Assembly (NCBI GenBank): GCA_050298695.1
Contig: JBNKUQ010000104.1
Location: forward strand, 1 to 9,667
Direction: 5' to 3'
DNA: 9,667 nucleotides
Origin: CANLBN01 sp050298695
Lineage (GTDB): Bacteria > Pseudomonadota > Gammaproteobacteria > Pseudomonadales > Cellvibrionaceae
In this document: in pieces, positions 1 to 6,611 of the stretch
How the letters are laid out: every line of letters starts with the position of its first letter
How positions within the stretch are numbered: the stretch's first letter is position 1
Notes under the pieces: generated by a model
Seen by the model: the letters and a program-made list of their open reading frames with translations, nothing else
The model's database searches: none
Told to the model about the DNA's origin: nothing
Program-made: the position numbers and the translations under genes

Positions 1-338
1 CTCATGTGCGTTCTTTGTCGTATTATCTTCGTGCTGATGTTGAGGGCGTTAGTCGAGATTTTCCGTTGGCAGCAGGCACTTATTTCTTTGAAAAAAAATT
101 GATAGTGTTGCAAAATGCAATTAAGGATGCTTTTTATAATAAAGATATCAAGCGCTACGCAGATGAGTTGTTAAGTTTTCAAGCAAGTTACCATGTGATT
201 AGCGACTTTGAGCCTTATAAAAAAGCTAAGCAACTTTTATTAAGTAAGATCAGAAATAAAATCCACTTTCATAATGTTAGGCGCCAATATAAATCTGCTC
301 GATTTTTATCGGATATAGCCTCTAATTTCACTCCTTAA
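1..338 (+). CDS. C-terminal end of an unrecognised protein (5' truncated by window edge)
   Basis: The frame is open from the left edge and ends at TAA 336-338, leaving about 111 residues. The first possible start in frame is GTG at 6, but the frame continues upstream through a His codon at 3-5 and no ribosome site is visible, so I read it as the tail of a longer gene. The visible part is rich in Lys, Arg and Tyr, has no membrane segment or signal peptide, and looks mostly helical (for example LQNAIKDAFYNKD and YKKAKQLLLSKIRNKI). It ends in SDIASNFTP. I do not recognise the family. The stop lies 27 bases before tssA on the same strand, so co-transcription with the T6SS genes is likely and an accessory or regulatory role is possible, but this is inferred from context only. 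The alternative ATG at 4 is in another frame that stops soon after, so it is not a credible gene. Confidence 0.6.
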   Translation, partial: HVRSLSYYLRADVEGVSRDFPLAAGTYFFEKKLIVLQNAIKDAFYNKDIKRYADELLSFQASYHVISDFEPYKKAKQLLLSKIRNKIHFHNVRRQYKSARFLSDIASNFTP

Positions 339-365
339 GTAACAAGGAAGCAGGTTAAGAAGAGT

Positions 366-1496
366 ATGACGACTTTTGATTGCATCACAGAAGCAGATAT
401 TGCTGAAATGATATCCCCTATCGCTGCTGATAAAGCCGTGGTTGGGGATTTGCGTGACAATATAGCAGTTGACTCTACCTATCAGGTGATACGCAATGCG
501 CGTTCAGTTGCCAAGAACAATGAGCGAGCAGCTCGAAGTGAGGGTAATAATTCGCCTATAGATATGGATGATTGGCGTGAAATATTGCAACGAGTCCCTG
601 AGGTTCTCGTTAATGAAAGCAAGGATATTGAGCTAGTTGCTTGGTATATTGAGGCTTTGACGCGCCAATATGGTTTTCTTGGTATTGCCAGAGGTTTTTC
701 TTTGGCAAGACAGTTAATTGAGTCCTACGGTGAGCAATTATACCCTTTGCCTGATGAAGAGGATGGTCTAATATCACAGCTCTCCGCTTTGGCTGGGTTG
801 AATGGATTTGGTAGTGAAGGCGCGTTAATTTATCCGATCAGGGCGATTAAAATTACCCAAGGTGATGTTCCGGGCCCTCTAGCTGTGTGGCAGTGTGAGC
901 AAGTCTTGGAGGCTGATCGTATTACCGATGAAGATAGGCGAGAGGCTAAATTTAAACAAAATGGTATTACTCGAGCGCAGCTTGATAATATTTTGCAGGA
1001 AACAGAAACGGAATTTCTGCTAGAGACTCAAGAGCATATTCATTTAGCTATAGAAGAATATGCGCGTTTTCAAGATGTGTTGGATAACTATGCTAAAAGC
1101 GATCCTCTACCTACAGGACAAATATTGGATGCCCTGCAAAATTGCCTTAAAGTGTTAAAGTATGTGGCCGGAGATCGTTTGCATGTTGTTGAGGTGAGTG
1201 AATCCAACGATGAAGAAGTAGGAGCAACAACAGCTGTGAAAACCAAAAAGGCGGTGTCGATAGGAGGTCCTATTGAAAGTCGAGAGGATGCTTTGCAGTG
1301 CTTGCGCGAAGTTGCAACTTATTTCCGTCGAGCTGAGCCGCATTCTCCGATTTCTTATTCTATAGAGCAGGCTGTTCGTTGGAGTAGTTTACCTCTAACT
1401 GAATTGATCAAAGAGTTAATACCTGACGACTCTGCGAGAACAAAATATCAAAATTTGTCAGGTATCACTGGTAAAGCCGATAAGGCTGATGCTTAA
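366..1496 (+). CDS. tssA: Type VI secretion protein TssA (ImpA family, short TssA1-like type)
   Basis: 376 residues. TssA works in the cytoplasm at the baseplate and tail, helping to prime and guide Hcp tube and TssBC sheath growth. The N-terminal ImpA domain spans roughly residues 15-170. It opens with ISPIAADKAVVGDLRD, then has WREILQRVPEVL (70-81), SKDIELVAWYIEALTRQYGF (85-104) and the hallmark YPLPDEEDG (126-134), followed by LAGLNG. The C-terminal domain has VATYFRRAEPHSPISY (316-331) and QAVRWSSLPLTELIKELI, typical of the shorter, TssA1-like forms found with TagJ. Residues about 278-300 look like a flexible linker. No membrane segment is seen. The ATG at 366 has only a weak purine-rich ribosome site (AAGAAGAG, very close to the ATG), but it gives the expected short lead before the PI...GDLR motif. 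tssB follows 41 bases downstream. Confidence 0.95.
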   Translation: MTTFDCITEADIAEMISPIAADKAVVGDLRDNIAVDSTYQVIRNARSVAKNNERAARSEGNNSPIDMDDWREILQRVPEVLVNESKDIELVAWYIEALTRQYGFLGIARGFSLARQLIESYGEQLYPLPDEEDGLISQLSALAGLNGFGSEGALIYPIRAIKITQGDVPGPLAVWQCEQVLEADRITDEDRREAKFKQNGITRAQLDNILQETETEFLLETQEHIHLAIEEYARFQDVLDNYAKSDPLPTGQILDALQNCLKVLKYVAGDRLHVVEVSESNDEEVGATTAVKTKKAVSIGGPIESREDALQCLREVATYFRRAEPHSPISYSIEQAVRWSSLPLTELIKELIPDDSARTKYQNLSGITGKADKADA

Positions 1497-1537
1497 CTTT
1501 TATTTAAAACACTTTCACTAACCAACGGAGTTAACTT

Positions 1538-2044
1538 ATGGAAAGTATTCATAAAAAACTAAACCGCGTCCGTAAGCCTCGAGTTCATATCAGTTATGAT
1601 GTTGAGACAGAAGGCGCTATGATCAAAAAAGAGCTTCCATTCGTCGTTGGCGTAATGGGTGATTTTTCAGGTGATGCGACTGCACCCTTGAAGCCTTTGA
1701 AAGATCGCCGTTTTGTACAAATCGACCGTGATAATTTTGACGAAGTGCTAAAAAGCATGACTCCAGGTCTTAATATCAAGGTTAAAAATACATTAAAAGA
1801 TGATGGTTCTGAGTTTGCAGTTGACCTTAAGTTTGAGTCACTTAAAGACTTCGAACCTGCAGCCATTGTTGATCAAATCGAACCATTAAAGAAATTGTTA
1901 GAGACCCGCAATAAATTGCGTGACCTTTCAACAAAAGCGGACCGTTCAGAGGAGCTTGAGGATATCCTTGAGCGCGTACTTAACAATGAAGCAGATTTGA
2001 GCGAACTAGCCAAAGCTGTTGATGCAGAAAAACAGGAGGGTTAA
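1538..2044 (+). CDS. tssB: T6SS contractile sheath small subunit TssB (ImpB/VipA)
   Basis: 168 residues, the usual length for the family. TssB pairs with TssC to build the cytoplasmic contractile sheath around the Hcp tube. The N-terminal basic stretch SIHKKLNRVRKPRVHISYDV leads into GAMIKKELPFVVGVMGDFSG (26-45) and RRFVQIDRDNFDEVL (57-71), which are family signatures. The second half is DLKFESLKDFEPAAIV and then helical charged segments (about 113-165). In P. aeruginosa HSI-I the N-terminal helix of TssB binds TagJ, and a tagJ homologue lies downstream here. The ribosome site ACGGAG (1525-1530) sits 7 bases before the ATG. tssC1 starts 3 bases after the stop, so the two sheath subunits are probably translated together. 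Confidence 0.97.
   Translation: MESIHKKLNRVRKPRVHISYDVETEGAMIKKELPFVVGVMGDFSGDATAPLKPLKDRRFVQIDRDNFDEVLKSMTPGLNIKVKNTLKDDGSEFAVDLKFESLKDFEPAAIVDQIEPLKKLLETRNKLRDLSTKADRSEELEDILERVLNNEADLSELAKAVDAEKQEG
2034..2040 (+). promoter_or_regulatory. Strong ribosome binding site of tssC1
   Basis: AGGAGGG, 7 bases before the tssC1 ATG and lying inside the last codons of tssB. It is the closest match to the anti-Shine-Dalgarno sequence in the window. This fits the need for large amounts of the main sheath subunit and coupling to tssB translation. Confidence 0.8.
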
Positions 2045-2047
2045 TCA

Positions 2048-3517
2048 ATGACTGATGCCGTTAAAGAAACTCAAAACGCAGAAGTAGTCGAGTCGGTTAG
2101 TTTGCTTGATCAAGCGATACAAGCAACCAAGCAAACAGATGCAGAAGAGGCTCAAGCGCTTCTTAAAACGCTGACTGAAGAAGCAATGAAAGGGACGGTT
2201 ACCTGGAATAAAAATTTAATGGTAACTTTCCGCAAAGCGATTGAAAGCATAGATGCTGCTATCAGTAAGCAATTGCGTGAAGTCATGCATCATGAGCGTT
2301 TTCAACAGCTCGAAGGTACTTGGCGTGGTGCTCATTACTTGATAATGAATTCTGAAACGAGTCGTACCTTAAAGTTAAAAATGTTTAATGCGAGTAAAAA
2401 AGAACTGGCAAAAGACCTATCTCGTGCAGTTGAGTTTGATCAGAGCCAAACCTTCAAGAAATTATATGAGAACGAATTTGGATCACCAGGTGGTGAGCCA
2501 TATGGAGCAATTGTTGGTGATTATCAATTTACTAATCATCCTGACGATATTGAGCTGCTAGGTAATATGTCAAATGTGTCTGCAGCGGCATTTTGTCCAT
2601 TCTTAACAGCATCTAGCCCTGAATTCTTTGGTTTTAATGATTGGTCGGAACTATCAAAGCCGCGTGATTTGTCCAAAATATTTGATTCTGCTGAATACAC
2701 TAAGTGGCGTTCATTTCGTGAGTCGGATGATTCACGTTTTGTGACAATGGCTATGCCTCGCTTCTTGTCTCGAATGCCTTATGGTGCAGAAACAAAGCCT
2801 ATTGAAGAGTTTGCATACGAAGAATTTGCTGATATCGATAGACCTGAAAACAACAATTATTGTTGGTCAAATGCGGCTTATGTTCTAGGTGCGCGTATGA
2901 CTAATGCCTTCGCTCAATATGGTTGGTGTACTGCCATCCGTGGTGCTGAGGGTGGTGGTCGTGTTGATGATTTGCCCGTGCATTTAACGACCACTGACGA
3001 TGGCGATATAGATATGCAATGTCCCACTGAAATCGGCATTACAGATCGTCGAGAAGCGGAGTTAAGCGGCTTAGGCTTTATGCCTCTATCACACTATAAA
3101 AATACTGATTATGCGGTGTTTTTTGGTAGTCAAACCACCCAAAAACCCGCTGTGTATGATAGTCATGATGCAACAGCAAATGCTGCTATTTCGGCTCGCT
3201 TGCCTTATATCATGGCGACATCACGTATCGCCCACTACTTGAAAGTAATGGCTCGCGATAAAATCGGCAGCTTTATGGAGGCAGAAGATATGCAGCAATG
3301 GTTGAATCGCTGGATTAATAATTATGTCAATGCCAGTGAAGAAGGTGGTCAGGATATGCGGGCACAATATCCATTGCGTGAAGCAAAAGTGGAGGTTAAG
3401 CCAGTACCTGGTAGCCCAGGTTCATATAGTGCAGTTGCTTGGTTGCGTCCATGGTTGCAAATGGAAGAACTAACAACATCATTGCGTATGGTTGCGCGTA
3501 TCCCTGAAATCAAATAA
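2048..3517 (+). CDS. tssC1: T6SS contractile sheath large subunit TssC, main copy (ImpC/VipB)
   Basis: 489 residues, the normal TssC length. It is the large subunit of the TssBC sheath. The N-terminus has SLLDQAIQAT (18-27), comparable to the SLLDQ-type start of P. aeruginosa TssC1. This is followed by HHERFQQLEGTWRGAHYL (81-98), DLSRAVEFDQSQTFKKLYE (123-141), FGSPGGEPYGAIVGDYQF (144-161), AAAFCPFLTASSPEFFGF (179-196), DSRFVTMAMPRFLSRMPYG (228-246), CPTEIGITDRREAELSGLGF (325-344), SRIAHYLKVMARDKIGSF (392-409) and YPLREAKVEV (441-450). All the main family blocks are intact, so this is the standard sheath protein that partners with TssB. It is followed closely by a hairpin (3530-3561), and the next gene is a divergent paralogue. 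Confidence 0.97.
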   Translation: MTDAVKETQNAEVVESVSLLDQAIQATKQTDAEEAQALLKTLTEEAMKGTVTWNKNLMVTFRKAIESIDAAISKQLREVMHHERFQQLEGTWRGAHYLIMNSETSRTLKLKMFNASKKELAKDLSRAVEFDQSQTFKKLYENEFGSPGGEPYGAIVGDYQFTNHPDDIELLGNMSNVSAAAFCPFLTASSPEFFGFNDWSELSKPRDLSKIFDSAEYTKWRSFRESDDSRFVTMAMPRFLSRMPYGAETKPIEEFAYEEFADIDRPENNNYCWSNAAYVLGARMTNAFAQYGWCTAIRGAEGGGRVDDLPVHLTTTDDGDIDMQCPTEIGITDRREAELSGLGFMPLSHYKNTDYAVFFGSQTTQKPAVYDSHDATANAAISARLPYIMATSRIAHYLKVMARDKIGSFMEAEDMQQWLNRWINNYVNASEEGGQDMRAQYPLREAKVEVKPVPGSPGSYSAVAWLRPWLQMEELTTSLRMVARIPEIK

Positions 3518-3571
3518 ATGTTGAGTATTATAAATATCGGGGCAGATGCCTCGGTATTTATTTTGACTTAA
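3518..3571 (+). CDS. Possible 17-codon reading frame abutting the tssC1 stop
   Basis: ATG 3518-3520 follows the tssC1 TAA with no gap and reads 17 codons (MLSIINIGADASVFILT) to TAA 3569-3571. It has no ribosome site of its own, so it could only be translated by ribosomes reinitiating after tssC1. It covers the whole hairpin at 3530-3561. It may be chance, and I recognise no family. Confidence 0.15.
   Translation: MLSIINIGADASVFILT
3530..3561 (+). terminator. Terminator-like hairpin between tssC1 and tssC2
   Basis: Bases 3530-3542 pair with 3549-3561 to give a 13-bp stem (two G-U pairs, no mismatches) closed by a 6-base loop, CAGATG. The top of the stem is GC-rich and the base is AU-rich. 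Only a short T run follows (to 3564), so termination is likely to be partial. It lies 12 bases after the tssC1 stop. It could attenuate transcription into tssC2 and the baseplate genes, or protect the 3' end of a tssBC1 message. The rest of the gap to 3692 holds no convincing gene or promoter, only poor promoter-like hexamers and a T7 run at 3651-3657. Confidence 0.6.
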
Positions 3572-3679
3572 AACAGAGTAGTGATTGTTTTTCCAATAAT
3601 GAAAATCATTAGACCTGTAAAAGCTATGCGAGTGTAAAGCTTGCTATCAATTTTTTTATGGGCCTTTTACATATTAAAT

Positions 3680-3685
3680 AGAGAA
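3680..3685 (+). promoter_or_regulatory. Ribosome binding site that supports the TTG start of tssC2
   Basis: AGAGAA ends 7 bases before TTG 3693. An out-of-frame ATG at 3685 touches this site and reads only four codons before TAG 3697-3699, so the spacing favours TTG as the start of tssC2. Confidence 0.5.
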
Positions 3686-3692
3686 TGAACAC

Positions 3693-5237
3693 TTGTTAGA
3701 CCTTGCGGATATCGATAGAGAGCTTTTCTTAGAAACGGAATCAGAGGAAAACCTTGCTGATGTATCGCCGTTGCTCTCCCAATGTCTGAACGAAAGTAGC
3801 AGTTTTGACCTTGATGATTGTGTTAATGATTGGCTGAAAGATGCGCTTGCTTCACTCAAGAAGCGTTCACCAGAACAGCTAAGGTATATCGCTCAGCAGG
3901 CTTATTTATCGTTAAGCAAATTAATTAATCAACAGCTTGATGAAGTTTTACACCACCCCAGGTTTAAGCAGTTGGAAGCTTCATGGCGGGGGCTACAATA
4001 TTTATCAGATGTAGAGTCTGATTACGATGAAAACTTAACAATAAAAATTAAAGTTCTTAATGTTAGCTGGCGTGAATTAGGTAAAGATGTCTCTCGAGCA
4101 ATAGAATTTGATCAAAGTAGTATCTTTAAGCGCGTTTACAGCGATGAATTCGATATGCCTGGAGGAGAACCATTTGGTGTCCTTTTAGGTGATTATGCGA
4201 TTACCCATCGGCCACGGAAAGGTTTTGCCAATACTGATGTTGAAGTTTTGGGGCATGTTGCTGATATTGCTACAGCAGCCTTATGCCCTTTTATTGCATC
4301 CGCAGAGCCATCATTGTTTGGTTTGAATAGTTTGAGAGAGTTAGGCTACCCCTTAAATGTAGCTGATGTTTTTAAGCAGAAAGAATATTTTGAGTTTAAC
4401 AAGCTTCGCAGTAACGAAAGTACTCGCTTTGTTGGGTTAACACTACCCGATATGTTGATGAGACAGCCTTATAATGATGACGATACCCGTTATCAACAAT
4501 TTAATTACCAAGAACGAATAAGCAATCCAGACCGAGACCTTCTATGGGGTAATGCTTGTTACTCCTTTGGTAGTGTGTTGATTAGGGCGTTTGCGAATAC
4601 CGGGTGGTTTGCTGATATACGTGGCGGTGTACATGAATTTGGTGAAGGTGGTGTTGTTAGACATTTGACCTACGCAAAAAACCGTTATGAAAAAAATAAC
4701 ATCAGCCCAAGGATGGCGACTAACACGCAAATTGATGACTTTTTAGAGCGTGAATTGAGTGACTTGGGCTTCATACCCTTGTGTAGTTACCACAGTGTTG
4801 AAAAAAGTGTTTACTACAGTAATAGCTCAATGCATAAGCCACCTCAATATACAACAGATATTGCGACAGCAAATGCAAAATTATCTGCAATGATACAGTA
4901 TATGATGTGTGTTTCACGCTTTGGACATTATATTAAGGTCATTGGGCGAGATAAAATTGGTAGTTTTATTGGTCCAGATGAGTGTCAACGAGTATTTCAG
5001 AACTGGCTTAATCAGTATACAACATCAGGTGATGGTAACTCTGCTGAATTAAAAGCGCGTTATCCGCTGAGTATGAGTAAAGTCGAAGTTAAAGAGAAGC
5101 TTGGCAGTCCTGGAAACTACAGTTGTATTATGCATTTGCAGCCTCATTTCCAGTTAGATCAGCTGATCTCTTCTATCAAATTAGTCACGGAGTTGGCGGT
5201 TGGTGCCGCTAAATCTTCTTCAAATCAATCTAAATAA
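3693..5237 (+). CDS. tssC2: Second, divergent TssC sheath-family protein (ImpD-like)
   Basis: 514 residues, the same family as tssC1 and co-linear with it. Shared blocks include HHPRFKQLEASWRGLQYL (87-104), DVSRAIEFDQSSIFKRVY (132-149), PGGEPFGVLLGDYAI (156-170), ALCPFIASAEPSLFGLN (196-212), STRFVGLTLPDMLMRQPY (243-260), VSRFGHYIKVIGRDKIGSF (407-425) and YPLSMSKVEV (457-466). It differs from tssC1 in three ways: an acidic, unrelated N-terminus without the SLLDQ block; replacement of the CPTEI...RRE block by a different stretch (about 335-355); and a C-terminal tail of about 14 residues ending AAKSSSNQSK. A tandem second TssC is known from the imp loci of Rhizobium and Agrobacterium (ImpD, TssC40). 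Its role is less clear than that of the main copy; mixed sheath or a special sheath position are possibilities. In-frame stop TAA 3675-3677 and the lack of an early ATG leave TTG 3693 as the best start; the first internal Met is near residue 155. Confidence 0.9.
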   Translation: MLDLADIDRELFLETESEENLADVSPLLSQCLNESSSFDLDDCVNDWLKDALASLKKRSPEQLRYIAQQAYLSLSKLINQQLDEVLHHPRFKQLEASWRGLQYLSDVESDYDENLTIKIKVLNVSWRELGKDVSRAIEFDQSSIFKRVYSDEFDMPGGEPFGVLLGDYAITHRPRKGFANTDVEVLGHVADIATAALCPFIASAEPSLFGLNSLRELGYPLNVADVFKQKEYFEFNKLRSNESTRFVGLTLPDMLMRQPYNDDDTRYQQFNYQERISNPDRDLLWGNACYSFGSVLIRAFANTGWFADIRGGVHEFGEGGVVRHLTYAKNRYEKNNISPRMATNTQIDDFLERELSDLGFIPLCSYHSVEKSVYYSNSSMHKPPQYTTDIATANAKLSAMIQYMMCVSRFGHYIKVIGRDKIGSFIGPDECQRVFQNWLNQYTTSGDGNSAELKARYPLSMSKVEVKEKLGSPGNYSCIMHLQPHFQLDQLISSIKLVTELAVGAAKSSSNQSK

Positions 5238-5261
5238 CTTATATCAACTCTAGGAGTATTT

Positions 5262-6104
5262 ATGTCAGTGTCTAGCGAAACGGAAAAAAAAATCAGTATA
5301 GAAGAGTTGTTTCAGCAGGGAGAGTTAGATTTGGCATTGGCGGCTGCCGCCGAAAGAGTAAAATTAAACCCTAATGATGAAATTGCCCGAACATTATTTG
5401 TTGAATTATTGTGTGCCAATAATGAGTTTGAACGTGCAGATAATCAACTTAATACACTAATGACCCTAAAGCCTGATTTGGGGTTGGCCGTAGTAACTTG
5501 GCGCCACTTAATACATGCTGCACAAACTAGAGCTGATGTGTTTTCATTAAAAGCAAAACCAGAGCTTATTGATGAGCCCACACCATCCATAAAAATAGCA
5601 CTTGATTTGTTGGTCGCTATTAATGAAAACGATGAAGGTAGGATCGCATCATTAGCTGAACAAATAGACTCTATGAGTGAGATGAATCATTTTGTTGTAG
5701 GTGACCAGTCTTCATTATTGCTACGCGATTTAGATGATGTTACAGCGAATATATTTGAAGTTTTGGGCACAAATGGTAAATATTTTTGGGTTGATTTTTC
5801 TCAGGTGGTTGAAATTGAATTGCTGGAGCCTGAACGTATTTTAGATGTGTTGTGGCGCAAGGCAAATATTATTTTAACAAATGGCACTGAAGGCGAGGTC
5901 TATATCCCTGCTATATATCCGACACTTGATGACGCTGCTGCAGCTCTCGGTAGAAAAACGGAGTGGAACCAAGTATCTGCTATCTATCGCGGTGTAGGTT
6001 TAAGAACTTGGCTACTAGGTGAAGAAGAGTTATCAATTAATGATCGTAAATCATTGTTGTTGAAAAATGCAGCACATTCTGTATGCGAGAGCGACATTGT
6101 TTAG
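5262..6104 (+). CDS. tagJ: T6SS accessory protein TagJ (ImpE/HsiE1 family)
   Basis: 280 residues. The N-terminal third is a helical TPR-like region (about 12-90, with ELFQQGELDLALAAAAERVK, LNPNDEIARTLFVELLCANN and FERADNQLNTLMTLKPD). The C-terminal ImpE domain has LLLRDLDDVTANIFEVLGTN (152-171), GKYFWVDFSQVVEIELLEP (172-190), DVLWRKANI, GEVYIPAIYP (211-220) and LGRKTEW (229-235). In P. aeruginosa HSI-I the homologue binds the N-terminal helix of TssB and is linked to ClpV-dependent sheath handling. Its occurrence together with tssB, tssC and clpV here fits that class of T6SS. AGGAG (5252-5256) is 5 bases before the ATG. It lies 24 bases after tssC2 and 9 before tssE. An A9 run at 5284-5292 falls in codons 8-11. 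Confidence 0.94.
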   Translation: MSVSSETEKKISIEELFQQGELDLALAAAAERVKLNPNDEIARTLFVELLCANNEFERADNQLNTLMTLKPDLGLAVVTWRHLIHAAQTRADVFSLKAKPELIDEPTPSIKIALDLLVAINENDEGRIASLAEQIDSMSEMNHFVVGDQSSLLLRDLDDVTANIFEVLGTNGKYFWVDFSQVVEIELLEPERILDVLWRKANIILTNGTEGEVYIPAIYPTLDDAAAALGRKTEWNQVSAIYRGVGLRTWLLGEEELSINDRKSLLLKNAAHSVCESDIV

Positions 6105-6113
6105 GCGTAAATT

Positions 6114-6611
6114 GTGTCAAAGATAAAAAGTGATCAGCCAGTATTGCCATCATTACTTGATCGTTTGATCGACGATGATCCTACAACGACATTAAGCGAG
6201 GCAAAGTCATATGGTGTTGTTTTAAGCGATATAAAAAATAGTATTAAACGAGATTTAGAGGCTCTGCTCAATACCCGTTTATATCGAGATGCATTACCTC
6301 AAAAGTTTGCAGAGCTTGATGTGTCAGTTGTTAATTATGGTTTGCCTGATTTTAGTGTTATCCAGTTAGGTAATGACGAGGGTAAGGAAGAATTTAGGCT
6401 GAAAGTACAGGATATTATTGAGAAATATGAGCCCCGCTTTAAGGAAGTGCATGTGGATCTGGAACAGATGGGTGAAGATTATGAACGAACACTTTATATG
6501 AAAATTTCTGCTGTTTTGATGATAGATCCGGATCCAATTCCTTTGCTATTTGATTCGCGAGTTAAAACTATTGATAAGGCTGTACATCTTCGAGAGGTGA
6601 ATCATGGATGA
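6114..6611 (+). CDS. tssE: T6SS baseplate protein TssE (gp25-like, ImpF)
   Basis: 165 residues. TssE is the phage T4 gp25-like part of the baseplate wedge where sheath polymerisation starts. The family pattern is clear: LPSLLDRLIDDDP (11-23), IKRDLEALLNTR (44-55), SVVNYGLPDFSV (71-82), RFKEVHVDL (108-116) and a final strand LYMKISAVLMIDPDPIPLLF (127-146). The start is GTG 6114; the only nearby Shine-Dalgarno-like sequence is TAGG, overlapping the tagJ stop, which suggests translation coupled to tagJ at a modest level. This suits a protein needed in far fewer copies than sheath subunits. The 3' end overlaps tssF by 8 bases. Confidence 0.94.
   Translation: MSKIKSDQPVLPSLLDRLIDDDPTTTLSEAKSYGVVLSDIKNSIKRDLEALLNTRLYRDALPQKFAELDVSVVNYGLPDFSVIQLGNDEGKEEFRLKVQDIIEKYEPRFKEVHVDLEQMGEDYERTLYMKISAVLMIDPDPIPLLFDSRVKTIDKAVHLREVNHG

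Noticed and set aside
1155..1343. Minus-strand open frame of 62 codons inside tssA
   Set aside because: It is antisense to a well-supported gene, has no ribosome site and resembles no family. The same applies to the minus-strand frames at 1594-1866, 3674-3859, 4542-4730, 6686-6928, 6886-7095, 7310-7522, 7585-7800 and 9379-9585.
3563..3600. Promoter for tssC2: TTGACT at 3563-3568 or AATAAT at 3595-3600
   Set aside because: TTGACT has only a 3-of-6 match (TGTTTT) at 17 bases, and AATAAT has no -35 partner at a normal distance. In AT-rich DNA such hexamers are expected by chance.
3621..3657. Second terminator: AAGCT/AGCTT inverted repeat followed by T7
   Set aside because: The stem is only 5 bp with a 12-base loop, and the T run starts 8 bases after the stem, which is not a normal intrinsic terminator.
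3518..3692. Remnant of an hcp gene in the gap before tssC2
   Set aside because: None of the plus-strand frames in the gap gives Hcp-like sequence, so no decayed hcp can be supported.
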